Positions 38,599 through 50,102 of a stretch of 64,000 nt of DNA are shown one piece after another. The stretch is from Pisaster brevispinus. Its lineage: Eukaryota; Echinodermata; Asteroidea; Forcipulatida; Asteriidae. The stretch covers positions 19,268,027 to 19,332,026 of the forward strand of contig JAMKCF010000011.1 in the NCBI GenBank assembly GCA_023634235.1, written 5' to 3'. The notes below the pieces were generated by a model, which was not told the origin of the DNA, ran no database searches, and worked only from the letters and a program-made list of their open reading frames with translations. Made by a program: the position numbers and the translations under genes. The stretch's first letter is position 1; each line of letters begins with the position of its first letter.

Positions 38599-40496
38599 GT
38601 AAGACTTCTGCTCATGACATTTCGGAGACCCTTGGGCTGGGGTAAAGGTCTCTTCTTCTTTTTTACCCGTTACCAAACGCCGTTCTCTATCATACGAAGC
38701 TGTCTAAGGGACATGGTGAAAAACATCTTCCTTCTGAAAACCCGTTAGTACGATCGACTTCTATCTCGTAGGCCTTCGTAGGCCTTCGTACGACTTCTAT
38801 CTCGCCCATGCCACTTCTATCTCGCCCGTGCCACTTCTATCTAGTACATGTCTCAGTTCTATCTAGTACATGTCTCAGTTCTATCTTGCCCGTGCCACTT
38901 CCTTCTTGCCCGTACCACTTCTACCTCGCCCGTACCACTTCTACCTCGCCCGTACCAGGCGAGATAGAAGTGGGACATGTACTAGATAGAAGTGGTACGG
39001 GCGAGATAGAAGTCGTACGAAGGCCTATACGGAGGCATACGAGATAGAAGTCGATCGTACTAACGGGTTTTCAGAAAGGAGGAAGATGTTTTTCACCATG
39101 TCCCTTATCCAGCTTCGTACTATCACGCCGATTTGGCTACGCCAGTTTTGTGTGTTTGAGGCCGTAGAACTCACTTGAATAACATAATAATTTCAATCAA
39201 ACACGCATAATGAAGCGTTGGCTTTTGAATGAGGTTCGTTTGTGAGTTTGTATTACCGCTTGCAATAACAATTATCCGGTCGACTACTTTAGCACAGACA
39301 TTTAAAAAAAAATATTGAAGGTTATTACAGAAATGCACAAAAAAAAAACAATGCTATTGTTGTTGCTGCTGCTGAACCCTCTATCCAAGTTCTTCAGACC
39401 AGAAATAAAAAGACTGCCGTGATTCAGAAGTTACACTATGAAATAACTATAAAACATGGCATATGTATTTTTGACTGTGTACCTTTATTTGACTTGTTCA
39501 GTCCATTGAGATGCGTTGCCCATTTTTTCCCAAATTAAGATGGTTGAATTAGATCGTTCTTTTCCTTTAGTCGAGGAACTTGTAAACTCTAACTTCAACT
39601 ATCATTTCTCATCTCTACGGTTCATTTATTATGTCAATGTTAATAAATTAAACTTGACTGATTGTTATACCACTGTGGTTTTGTTGTTGAAGCCTTACGG
39701 TTTTTCTGCTATCGACCACCATGGCCGTGGGTTTTATACCGTGTGGCGTCTTCTTCTGTTCGTCAGCTTTTCCCGCCCTCAGTCTGGCCGAGATTCCACA
39801 CGACACCATCGTTATAATTCTCCTTGAGAGTGTGGCCGGTCTCGGTGTTGGAATGCTGTTCAGAAAGTTCAAGGAACACTGGGCTGATAACTTCGTTAAG
39901 GTGGGTGTTGGTAGAAATTGATTATTCGTCTGGGGGGGGGGGGTAAACTCTCGCACAGGTGTTTTACAGGCGCAATGAAACCATCTAAATGCATATTTAA
40001 ACAAAAATTTTATGAACATGTCACGGTTTTGTTGGCACAGATTTTGAGATGGATGAAATTTTGGCTAAATTTTTCATCTCAGGTTTTCAGCTGGACCCCG
40101 CTGGTTCCCGTCATCGCTATGGTTGTGATCGACGGCATCCTGGTCCCCCATTCTATCCAGGCTTCAACCGATGAGATCACCGCGGTTACCATCTTTGTCC
40201 TCGTCGTTCTCAGCGGAACGTATATTTTGGGGTTACTGACCGAACAGGAGCAAAAGACGTGCCGTGCGATGGCATTTTGCGCGGGCAACAAAAGTTCCAT
40301 CATCGTGCTCACCATTATCCACGACTCGTACGCGGGGCACGTTCTCCTGGAAGCTTTGCCCGAACCAACGTTACTTTTAATTGTTTTTATTGGACTCGGA
40401 TGTGTACTGTCAATTACTTATCAGATTTTCAATTATTTGAAGAACTCGGGCAAAATTAACTTGATTAAAAGTGAAGTTGATAAGGAGAATGAATGA
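38249..40496 (+). CDS. SLC10-fold (bile acid/sodium symporter family) transporter, copy A
   Basis: A multi-pass membrane transporter of the SLC10/SBF fold. Exons 38249-38598, 39693-39900 and 40083-40496 join with GT-AG junctions into 972 nt, 323 residues. About nine hydrophobic segments are visible (near residues 25-41, 57-80, 88-108, 118-140, 155-172, 192-208, 219-238, 246-266 and 273-296), as expected for the family (about 310-350 residues). Family marks: GCKVTADDFTQCVKKP (41-56), FAPLTAYIL and ACGPSDILSPIF. The residues aligned with the sodium ligands of NTCP/ASBT are changed: Asn to Pro104, Glu to Cys252, Gln to Lys256. Sodium coupling is therefore doubtful and the substrate unknown. The ATG at 38249 starts a leader of about 20 residues before the first helix. 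A close paralogue lies 11 kb away in opposite orientation. A large foldback repeat sits in intron 1. Confidence 0.85.
38689..39126. mobile_element. Long foldback (inverted-repeat) element in transporter A intron 1
   Basis: Two arms of about 150-180 nt pair imperfectly. The left arm runs from ATACGAAGCTG through GGGACATGGTGAAAAACATC, CCCGTTAGTACGATCGAC and CTTCTATCTCG; the right arm (from about 38955) is its reverse complement, ending CAGCTTCGTA. The centre is a tandem array of a 20-mer, CACTTCTATCTCGCCCGTAC and variants. No coding capacity. It resembles a foldback transposon or MITE grown by internal unit amplification. Confidence 0.8.
39693..39900 (+). CDS. Transporter A exon 2
   Basis: A 208-nt exon beginning after TTGTTGAAG (CLTVFLLSTTMAVGFIP) and ending ...ADNFVK before a GTGGGT donor. 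Two hydrophobic segments. The acceptor was placed by phase and by alignment with copy B, whose middle exon is also exactly 208 nt. An in-exon ATG at 39721 is internal. Confidence 0.83.
40083..40496 (+). CDS. Transporter A exon 3 (C-terminal half)
   Basis: After TTTTTCATCTCAG it encodes residues 187-323: four hydrophobic segments, the degenerate substrate/sodium-site helix CRAMAFCAGNKSSIIVLTII, and a charged cytoplasmic tail ending VDKENE before TGA. The tail is about 14 residues longer than in copy B. Confidence 0.86.
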   Translation, partial: VFSWTPLVPVIAMVVIDGILVPHSIQASTDEITAVTIFVLVVLSGTYILGLLTEQEQKTCRAMAFCAGNKSSIIVLTIIHDSYAGHVLLEALPEPTLLLIVFIGLGCVLSITYQIFNYLKNSGKINLIKSEVDKENE

Positions 40497-42314
40497 GGCC
40501 AGGGTCTCCAACTCGACAGCTATAGTAGTTGCATTGGGCATTCCCCAGTCAGTAATATAACGCTTGCCATCAATTGTGTGTGAATCATTTTGAATCGACT
40601 GAATGTCAGATTTTGCTTCTCATTTTAAGCTCCCGTCTTCGAATGTAATTTTGGGGGCTTGAGCAATTCTGTAACAAAAACAGATTTTGCGGTGGTTTAA
40701 TTTCCGTTTTAAAAAAAGCCTTTGTGACTCTCTTCCTTGTTGGGTGCTTTTCAAAATTAATATAATGTGTAGTTTTATATAGCGTACGTTTCCACCATTA
40801 AGGTACTCGAGGTGCTAGGAGAAACACAAATATTTTAAAACAGTTTTTGTTGTTGTTTTGGGTTTTTTTATGAGACCAATGTAGCACCTTGTACGGTTTT
40901 TACTGCTGAAATTGAATGCAGCCGTCAAATGTTATGCAAACACTAAGCAAGCCTACGAGACTACGAGGCTCACTCTTTTTTCTGAAAATATTTGAGACGG
41001 GCGGTCTGTTTGATTTTATCGGTAGACACAATTGTCAAGACTGTGGGCACTACATGTATAGAAAATGTAAAGGTAATTCAGTCTTTGTTTGTGTCAGGTT
41101 TACACAATTTCAGTCAATAGAGGGCAGTATTTAAACGTCACGGTCAATACACAGCTCTGGCCAGGCGTCATCGCCAAAGGCAGTAGTAATGCATGTAATT
41201 TGCAGCATGATACGATGACGCCTTTACGCCAATAAACAATTTTAGTTTAAAATGGAACATTTTAATATTTGTATAAACGGAATAAAATACTTAGAATTTT
41301 TTTTACATATAACTTAAGTTCTGGTTGAAGGCTTCTTGATCATCATTGGTAAAACAATTTAGCTTTTGATATCTTCAGATAGGCCTAACGTGTTTTGGGA
41401 ACACTAATAAGGGAGAAAATAGAGAGACGGCCTCGTGAATATGTTGTAGGCCCTCCAATTATTCAAAACTATAGATAGATTTTAGGGCAAAATCAAAGGG
41501 GTACAATGTAAAAATGTTGCACAGTATTGTGACCTGGGGGTGTTGACTGGAAATATTTTGAACGACCTAGGACCTGAAAATGATTCTATTTGCCGAGGAA
41601 TGCACTAGGGCCACTCTTTCCTTTGCTCGGACTTTTTGAAATTTACATAAGTGTGGAATGTTTTTTTATTTTGAAGGAGAATAACTCGACGGGCCTTTGG
41701 ACAACCCGTGTAAAATTAAACACAAGCTTACGGAGTATGGATACATTTCTCTTTATAGTAAAACAATCTTTGAGACTTGTGTTTTAAAAATTAAAGCATT
41801 TTTTTGCATTTTGTACTGTGTGCTATGTGTATTAGTGGGGTGCTACCTCACGGGGGCAACCACATGATTCGAGGCTACATGGCCATTGGCTGGAGCGGAA
41901 ACGTTGTAGAAATTGACTTTTTCAATGGTGAAGGCGTAGCCTCTGTACAAGCCGTCATCCTTTCGGACACTGATTTAGCCTCACTGGTACTGGGCCATGT
42001 TGACCCGGAATCTTGGTAAGATCGGCCGAGAACCTATGAAACATGACCCTTTTATCCAAAGGCTTTCTAGACAGTTTGACTAAAGCCTACGATGCAGTAG
42101 CCTGAACATCTGACGTCTCACTTCGAGGCTCGCGAATAACGCCAGATACCAGCCTTGCGCACCTGGCGGGATCCTGTCAGATGTACCTTTGTCCGCGCAT
42201 CCCATTAACACACGTGTACACATATCACATTGATTACAGACAAACATTATGCATACGCAGCATGCAGCAGACGATCGAAAGTACAGTTAACTGCCGGTGT
42301 ATGTAGCTGACAAA

Positions 42315-42950
42315 CTACGTCACTTCGGAGCAGACCAGCAAACCTAGTAAATTTCAATACAATATCAACGGTGAGGATCTAACTTCAGTAAGTCAACATG
42401 AATACTTGGGCGTGACTGTTACTAACGACATCAGATGGAACACTCATCACCAAAAAATAATTAACAAGGCCAGTCGCGCACTCGGTCTCCTTTGAAGAAC
42501 CCTGTCCTACTGCACCAAAGATGTCAAAACTACAGCTTATCAAACCCCGGTACGTCCTCAAATTGAATATGCCTCGGAAACATGGAATCCTCAAACAATC
42601 AAAAGCCAAAAACGTATCGAACAAATTCAAAGATCAGCAGCTCGCTTTGTCACCAACGACTACCGCAGAACCACCTCAGTCTCAACATTAATCTCAAAGC
42701 TAAACTGGGACTCGCTACATACAAGGCGCCTCTTAGCTCAATCCACCTTATTCTACAAAATGCACTATCACCTGGTCAGCATCCAAATGCCAGCAGTTAT
42801 CAATCCATCGACATATTTCACCAGACGGGACCTCCAGCCTAAATACACCATACCTGATGCATCCATTGACCTATACAAGTTTTCATTTTACCCATGCTCT
42901 GTGAGGATATGGAATCAGCTTCCCCTAGCAGCTGTGTGTGTTCGCTCAGC
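42315..42950 (+). mobile_element. Non-LTR retrotransposon relic (C-terminal reverse-transcriptase region)
   Basis: A 5'-truncated LINE fragment with one internal TGA at 42495. Typical motifs: HEYLGVTVTNDIRWNTH, VRPQIEYASETWNP, RIEQIQRSAARFVTNDY, LISKLNWDSLHTRRLLAQ and YPCSVRIWNQLP. This is the thumb/C-terminal part of a Jockey/CR1-like reverse transcriptase. The catalytic domain is absent, so the copy is dead. Confidence 0.85.
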
Positions 42951-42965
42951 CCCAGCGGCCTATCT

Positions 42966-43165
42966 ATCCAGGACCGCTGGGATGGGCTAATCAGCTTGCA
43001 CAGATTCTTGTTCAGGAAGTACGTCATGCGTGCAGTGCTTGCAGTGTGAGTGTGATGCATGATGGGACTTAGCATTAACCAATGAGCGTGCTTGATACGT
43101 TTGCCCATCCCAGCGCCTTTGGTTTGAAGGCAAGGCGCTGGGGACGAGCGAACTGTGTGTGCCCC
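42966..43165. mobile_element. Repeat with CGCTGGGATGGGC inverted ends, fused to the LINE relic
   Basis: CGCTGGGATGGGCTAATCAG at 42976 and GCCCATCCCAGCGCC at 43104 are inverted. A second arm GGCGCTGGGGACGAGCGAAC follows. The reverse complement of the same element appears at about 36630-36700 and 36890-36960 (sharing ACGTACTTCCTGAACAAGAA), split by about 150-200 bp of other sequence. Confidence 0.6.
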
Positions 43166-44298
43166 ATCTGTTGTAGCATTCCAGAAGATAGCCCTACCAG
43201 CTCTTGGTGTTTTAACACCTAGCGCTGGCTCCAGGCTCCTGTAAATCTCTTCTGCTTTTTACTTGCACATTAATTAAACAAATGTTCACAGACACCTGCA
43301 CATTTGACCAGTGACGGCACCTGATGCACCATCCCAGTTTAGTTTCCAGCGAGAACTGCTACAGGGATTACTTTACTCAAGACTCAAGACCAATCATTCA
43401 CGCAGATATTGAAAGCTTGCGTCACTGCAAGTTTATCCACTGATATCATTGAGCCTTACCAGTGCCTGTCTTTATCCTTGCGGATAAGGACAGGGGACCA
43501 GTCACACACCCACCCCGATAAGGAAATGGGGGCGCCCTTCACTCCACCTTTTTATTTTACCATTTACCAGTAACTTGATATTGAATCAGCTCAACAGCAT
43601 GCATGGTATTCTTCCTATTTTAATATAATTTCAGGTTTTTTTTATGTGTTTGTTTTTGTTGTTGTTTTGTTTTTTGTCTTTTTTGCCCCCCATATTAGCA
43701 ACACTGTTTTATTAAAAATAGCCCGTGCTGTCTTTAAAATCTACCGTAATTTATAATAATATGTATCTAACTAAAAGTTTCCCTGAAGTTTTTCCCAGGG
43801 GTCAAATATAATCATGCTTGGTAACATACATACCCTTACAAAGCTGACGAGAACACCCTGGGACATTTGGCTACTCCCATTCAGAAGGAACACAATGCCA
43901 AGAAACAACTCTCGTTGTTTGTCAATATGTACAACGTACATGGTGCACAGTCAATTGAGGGGCGACTGTTTTGCCCCGCGCGACGCCTTGTAAAACCTGA
44001 CACAGAGTGTTAACAAGTTGCCGCAGTGTAAGGAAAATACCGACTTTTTTGTCAAGCAAGGCGGTATATTTTAATAGAGAAAGTTCGGTGGGGAGGCTTT
44101 TGATTACTGCCAACTACAGCCACTGTGCTGTGGTCGAGTCATGCAAGCTGAGTCAAGAGTAAGAGTTCCTTGGTGTTCTGTGGGAAGTCCGGGGTGGAAA
44201 CGAGATCTACAAAACACACTGGACTCGTACGAGACCGGTCTTCGAGTCATCCAGCACAAGCCATCGTACATAATAACGGGTGTCATAATGAGAAACGA

Positions 44299-44431
44299 AG
44301 GCCGTGTCCGAAACGGCGACTTCGGCTACAGCTACAGCTAGATCAGCGCGTCTGCCAGTGTTGAAGAATACAGGCAGACGCGCGCGATCTAGCCGTAGCT
44401 GTAGCCGAAGTCGCCGTTTCGGACACGGCCT
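44299..44431. mobile_element. Near-perfect palindromic MITE-like hairpin
   Basis: About 57-nt arms beginning AGGCCGTGTCCGAAACGGCG are almost identical in inverted orientation, with a roughly 17-nt loop around 44357-44372. Only a few mismatches separate the arms, implying recent insertion or arm homogenisation. Worn look-alikes (CCGTAGTCGAAG... and CGTAGTCGTAGCTGCAGCCG) occur near 6030 and 23965. Confidence 0.8.
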
Positions 44432-45501
44432 ATCAAATGAAACATTAGGTAATCCCTAAAGGCGCTACTTACAACATAATTACAATAATTTTCAATTGGG
44501 GGGGTTTATTTTGTCAGCTGGGTTACAACTGTTCTTGAACTGGAGGCCTATCAATCCAAAATGGCGCTCAATAAGCCACGAAAACCATGTCCTAACTGAG
44601 ATCAGCCCAATTTTATTCTGCTTCAGCGTAAAAAAACTTTGCCAAGTAACAGCCCATTACGAGGAGAAATTATACTGTAAGGTATACAGATTTATGACTG
44701 GATTTTTGCGATTCAGTTATAGGTAGTAATTTCTACTACGTGGTTTTAATGTTGCCCTTGCATTGTATGTATAGGGCATAGTATGTAAATGTAATTTTGC
44801 AGCAAACGCCATGTATACTTTTTAAATGTTTTTGTGGTACTGCTGTGCTCCAAATTGTGAGTCATCGTGTTTAACCTTTTCAGTAACGTACGGTAGGCCT
44901 TACTCTAGTTAAAGTATATGCCTCTAGTTTATCAGCAGATGATGTGTGTACCTGTAGGAGTCGCACTGCTGTTGCCCCTGTTGTCGAATGTGATAATCTG
45001 TTTATCCTGAACGCGCCCTTTTTCTTTTGATGACATTTTTGTGTGTGGAAGGACGGCCTTGTAGAGGTGCTAGTCACCTGTTCCTCCTTGCCACTCACTG
45101 GCTTGGTATTTTAAACAATTTTTGAATATTTGTATTTACTTCTATTTTCTCAGTCTTTGTTCTACTTTTAGGATTGTATCTTTTAATAACCTTTAGTGTT
45201 TTGCCAGTGTGAAGTGTAACAAAATAAAATAAAAATATATTTTGCAAACAATATTGTGGGAAAAAAATGATCAGTTTCCTACTTATACCAGTACCAATCC
45301 TCCTGATTAGTATGTACATCTGAAGGACAGTCAAAGTCGAGGAAATATAACTTGAAGCCACCCCCCCCCCCGCCACAACGACCACGAGCACAAAAAAAAG
45401 GATCAGAAACGGGAAGGGCCAAAACACAGGGACTAAAGTTGCAGACACATTTTGATCGCAGCAATTGAAGTTAAGCACATCCTTAGAAAGAAACAAAGGC
45501 A

Positions 45502-45541
<40 letters not shown>

Positions 45542-45555
45542 GCTGCTGCTGTTGC

Positions 45556-45628
<73 letters not shown>

Positions 45629-45720
45629 GCTGCTGCTGCTGCTGCTGCTGATGCTGCTGCTGTTGTTGTTGTTGTTGTTGTTGTTGCTGTTGTTGTTGTT
45701 GCTGCTGCTGCTGCTGCTGC

Positions 45721-45802
<82 letters not shown>

Positions 45803-45803
45803 G
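45502..45803 (+). repeat. 302-bp GTT/GCT trinucleotide microsatellite
   Basis: An uninterrupted triplet array of TTG with blocks of CTG (clusters near 45541-45555, 45628-45660, 45700-45722 and 45762-45768) and one GAT. All frames translate to homopolymers on both strands, so the long open frames are artefacts. On the minus strand it is CAA/CAG. Confidence 0.97.
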
Positions 45804-46356
45804 AAGCTTTTAGACTGAAATTAAACAATGGTGTGTTTTGTCCTTACCAATCCCGTGCTTTATGCCCTTTTAAATATAAACAGATAAGTCTATTGATGGC
45901 ATAGACATCGTGATATGAGTTGTGCCAATGGGACGTTGTCCTCTTAACCTCGCTCTGGCGATTTTTATGTGAAGAACATCCCTCACTGCATGCGCGGATG
46001 GTTTTCCAAAAGTCTGGTTCAATCACAATAAAAAAAGAAGCGCATGCGTGGTCGTTGTGCTTTTTAACGATTGTTCGCATCAACAGTAAAACCATAACTC
46101 CCTAAATATACAAATACTTATGTAATCCTAAAAAGAGCATTCGGACCCACACCGTCTAGGTGTAAAAATTAATGTATCGAACACTTGCGTATATGAAGCA
46201 TGAATAGTGTGCCTTTACACAGGCCAGCTTACCGGGTACTTTTAACAATGGAACAATGCTACCCCCACAAGGTTTTCTTTTATAGTGGTACCCCACAGAG
46301 AATTTCTTCAGAAAAGGGAATATAAATAGAACGGATCCGTTCGGATGTTTTAACGC

Positions 46357-46446
46357 TACATACGAAGTATGGACCTGAGAACAAAAAAGGTCCGCATAAT
46401 GTAGGGACTTGAAACACTATGTGGGCTTACACACGTCCACACAGTG
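46357..46446 (+). repeat. About 95-bp dispersed repeat, copy 2
   Basis: Same unit as 34885-34978, ending at the same CACACAGTG. Here it is followed by unrelated sequence, not a minisatellite. Flanked by a second local duplication (CCCACAGAGAATTTCTTCAG at 46293 and CCCACAGGGAATTCTTCAG at 46550). Confidence 0.85.
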
Positions 46447-46639
46447 ATTGCAACACAGATGTGTGGGCATACTACGCATGGGTCCTTGTGGGGTCCAAAA
46501 TACAACCAAACACTTGACCCCACAAAGGAATTCTTTGTTCAACTTGGATCCCACAGGGAATTCTTCAGAAAAGGGAATAATAGAACAACAGAAGAACAGC
46601 AGGACCCCCACATAAGCCACCATCCGTAAGACAAGCCTA

Positions 46640-46850
46640 TCTGACTCAAGCTCTGGTGTCTCTGATCTGAAGAGTGTGGGTTCGAGTCCTGGTGGTGGCA
46701 CTTGTGCCCTTGAGCAAGATACTTTACCATAATTTATTGAACTGCGATTGGTAAAACAACCCTGAACACTCTTTGTGGAAGAGTAGGGGGTTAACCCCGG
46801 TGTTTCTGGTTCACATACAGGTTACCTCGGCTCTGCCAGCTGCATCGATT
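46640..46850 (+). mobile_element. tRNA-derived SINE copy
   Basis: CAAGCTCTGGTGTCTCTGAT, a B box GGGTTCGAGTCCTGG, CCCTTGAGCAAGATACTTTA and CCCCGGTGTTTCTGGTTCA follow the order of the 57838 copy. The A-box end is eroded. Confidence 0.65.
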
Positions 46851-48221
46851 AAGTTCACTTCTTTTATTGTAGGATAGAACTCATGCAAAGACAACCTTGT
46901 TGTCAATATTACCAGAAATAGATAGTATCAAAAATAAACTGGACATGTCAAAAATAGATAAATCACTTTTTGATAGGTACCCTTTTTTACAGACCTGATG
47001 TAGTACGAAATTTCCTGTTTAGCTTTACCCGTCCCAAATTCTGTATTTGAGCTTTAACAAAATACAAACAATGGAATATAAAGACACATTACCAAAGCTT
47101 GTTGAGTGCCACGAAAAGTCAACCTCCTGAACGCGAACCGGGATGCATCGGGCCCGCATTCCTCTGCACTCATATCAACTTTGTTGGAACCTTCAGGTCG
47201 TAGAGTGCGTTGACTCGACTTTGATTTTGCAATCCCTTAATATCCTCTGCCTTGGAAGATACAGTAAGTATCAACCCCTTCTCAGCCCCCCCCCCCCCCC
47301 CCCATCATCACCATCATTGCTCCCACGGCGTAACTAAGAGGGGGACAAGGGGGTGTACCCCAATTGATGTCCGTGCCCCCCCCCCCCGGTGCCACCCTCC
47401 CCCTTTGGATTCTGGACCTTTTTGGAGTGGAAATTTTCAAAGTTTTAATGAAATAATGTTGATGTTTTTAAAACTGTTTTTCAATTTATACGTAGACAAT
47501 GTGTTTATTTGTACACAAACGCCAGATTATCTTATTAAAATTAGTCAATTACTCTTTTTTTTAATGCGCTAAAAAGGGCCTTAAAAAAAGGAAAACTGAA
47601 ACTTGGCCAGAAGTGCCCCTCTCCCCTAGAAAAAAATGGTCCCCCCCCCCTTGTGCACCCCCCTTTGTTCCATTGTTGCTTCTTCTTCTGTTTTCTTTTC
47701 TTATTTCCCCCCTTTTTTTCGAAAGGATTCCTAGCCATCAGGGTAGAACGCATACAAAGAAAACCTTGTTGTCAATATTGTACAACGATGACTTCTGTTT
47801 GTTGTTCCACTGTATGCTGGACTCTTTTTGTAAAATGACAGTCGACCCTCTTGATATACAATATATGTATAGGTTCTGCTTATAAAGAGTACATAAGTTC
47901 CGAATCTCATTTCTGCTGAGTTTTTTTAAACTGTTTTGATGTCCTCTTTACAACCACGTTCCTGATATTCAGAGGTGATTTTGGCCAGTCCCAGCGATCG
48001 GTTAAAAGTCGAAGTAAACTTTTTAGACTCGAAAGCGTTCAATTGACCTCGGATAAGATGTGCAATAGACCTTGCAAGTCTCGCGGCTATTTGACACTTT
48101 CGGGGACCACTGTGGCCCCACGTACATTACATTAGCCGTTTTGACATAGTGGACGTGATAAAAGAGTACTGTTTGGTTTGGGTGTACACAGACAAATTTA
48201 CCCAAACCCAATAGTGCCATG

Positions 48222-48391
48222 TACGGAAGCGTATTGCCGCCACATGAATAAAAAAAATCGTGTAAGTCCAAACTTATCGTGTACGTACACGAGAAGTTTG
48301 GACTTATCGTGTACGTACACGACAACTTATCGTGTACGTACAAGATAAGAGAGTTTTTTTTTTACTCATGTGGCGGCAATACGCTTCCGTA
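48222..48391. mobile_element. 170-bp TIR element with internal 16-bp palindromes
   Basis: A perfect 26-bp terminal inverted repeat (TACGGAAGCGTATTGCCGCC then ACATGA) encloses A- and T-runs and a core of repeated TCGTGTACGTACACGA palindromes: two exact copies and one variant. The terminal TA on both sides could be the target duplication of a Tc1/mariner-type element. No ORF; a non-autonomous MITE. Confidence 0.85.
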
Positions 48392-49365
48392 TCCACGGTA
48401 TTGTGTCCACCATAGCTCAAAATGGCTAATTGATTTTACAGGCACATCCTAACTCAATACCCCGTAACATAACAGTGCAAAATGCTAACCACTCAAAAAT
48501 ATTGCTTTTTAAATACTTAGAAGTCCCACAGCTTTTTACAGTAAAATGAAGTATCCAATGAATCGCTGAACTTGTTTTCCTCTGCTCGATTTGACATGGG
48601 TTGTCCCAAGGCCCGTGGAGTTATTCTCCCTCCAAATGCAAACACCCCTTCCACTAATTTTCAAACTTTCCGAGCATCAATTTTGAAAAAGATGCCTCGC
48701 CTCGCATCGGCAAATAGGAGCATATTTTTTAAGGGCCTATGCCTACTTTAGTGGGGTGTATTCTTGCGTGTCAACGGAAACAAATTCGTGCACTGTAACA
48801 GGTACCAGTAAAAACAACACAGTGTTGTACAACGGGGTCATATAATTTATTAAAGAAGAAAAATACCGGGATAAAAACAAATTAATTTTTATAGCCAATA
48901 AAATTTATTACTGAATATAATTTAGTCTGTTTTTGTAATATTCAGTATGCAAAATGAAAATTGCGCTGTATATTCTGTAGACGCATGCATGATTCCCCCT
49001 TTTTTTTCATTTAAGAGGCAGAACAGTCGTAGGCCTATTTGTTTTTTACTAGTGAATTTATTATTGGTGCAAGGGTATAGTGTAAGTGCCAGTCAAATGA
49101 TACGTTAAAATGTATTTACTTCAAAAAATAATGACCATAAAAAACTACTTGGTAAAGAGCACTGGAGAGCTGTTAAAACTATAAAACATTGTTTGAAACG
49201 ACACCCTTTTTAAGTGATGTAGTTTTAGAGAAAAGGGTCATTTTTTTACACACACAAAAATTGAATCTGAGAAAGGTTTCAGGCATGCAGCCTTTCTCGT
49301 GCATTTGAAACTACACAATTATATGAACATTCGCTTCATCAATTCAGTTTAAACGTTTGTTTTTT

Positions 49366-49986
49366 TCATGTACCATTGGCAATTGACATACCGGTTTTGT
49401 CACAAAGGAATCTGGCCGAGTTTTGTCCTGCCCCCCCCCCCCCCCCTTGACCAAACCACTGACCCCTGTTGATTGGCACCCCCTCTAGGACGTGTGGTAT
49501 GGTCCAGCTTATGATATCATGGCATATGAGCAGACCAGTGTGTACAATGTGGTTAAGACAACGGAAATATTAAAATATGTCAGCATGTTGACATGGTTGT
49601 TCAACATGTTTGGGTCCGTGGTGATCCTTACATATTATGTACAGTACCAATCACGCTCATCATGTTTCTTTTGCAATTTGTTTTCCATTTTGTTTTTCTG
49701 AGTGTGTTTTTAAAATGTCCAGCTATTGCCCGGGTTAATTAAAGCTTGTTTGTTTGCTTAATTAATGAAGTTTTATAACTTGGTTTCATCTACCACTGAC
49801 AATTGACATACCGATTTTGCACATGGTTGCTTGCAGAGTTTTGTCCTGCACCCTTCTAACCTATTATTACTGACCTTGTTGATTGACACCCCCTCTAGGA
49901 CGTGTGGTGTGGTCCAGCCTAGGATATCATGACATATGAGCTGACCAGTGTGTACGACGTGGTTAAGATAATGTAAATATTAATAT
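49366..49986 (+). repeat. Tandem duplication with 420-bp period
   Basis: About 200 bp at 49366-49578 recur at 49786-49986: CAATTGACATACCG, GAGTTTTGTCCTGC, CACCCCCTCTAGGACGTGTG and GACCAGTGTGTAC. The copies differ at roughly one base in ten, and the first holds a C16 run. A copy-specific spacer of about 210 bp lies between. Confidence 0.85.
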
Positions 49987-50102
49987 TACAGCGGCCCTCT
50001 CTGCAGGTTTTTTTTAATAACGATAGTATTGGCGCAAAGTTACAACGAATGATCATTGCACTTTGAACATTATTACCTCTGGTCACTGTGCCATTTATTT
50101 TA

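Noticed and set aside
39721..39921. Separate short gene starting MAVGFIP
   Set aside because: It is the inside of transporter A exon 2; the true exon starts upstream at 39693 and continues exon 1 in phase.
45433..45904. Long open frames of poly-Leu, poly-Val and poly-Thr/Ala
   Set aside because: Pure translation of the GTT/GCT microsatellite; all frames are open because the array has no stop triplet.
46640..46730. A second tRNA gene candidate
   Set aside because: Only the B box region is intact; same SINE family body follows.
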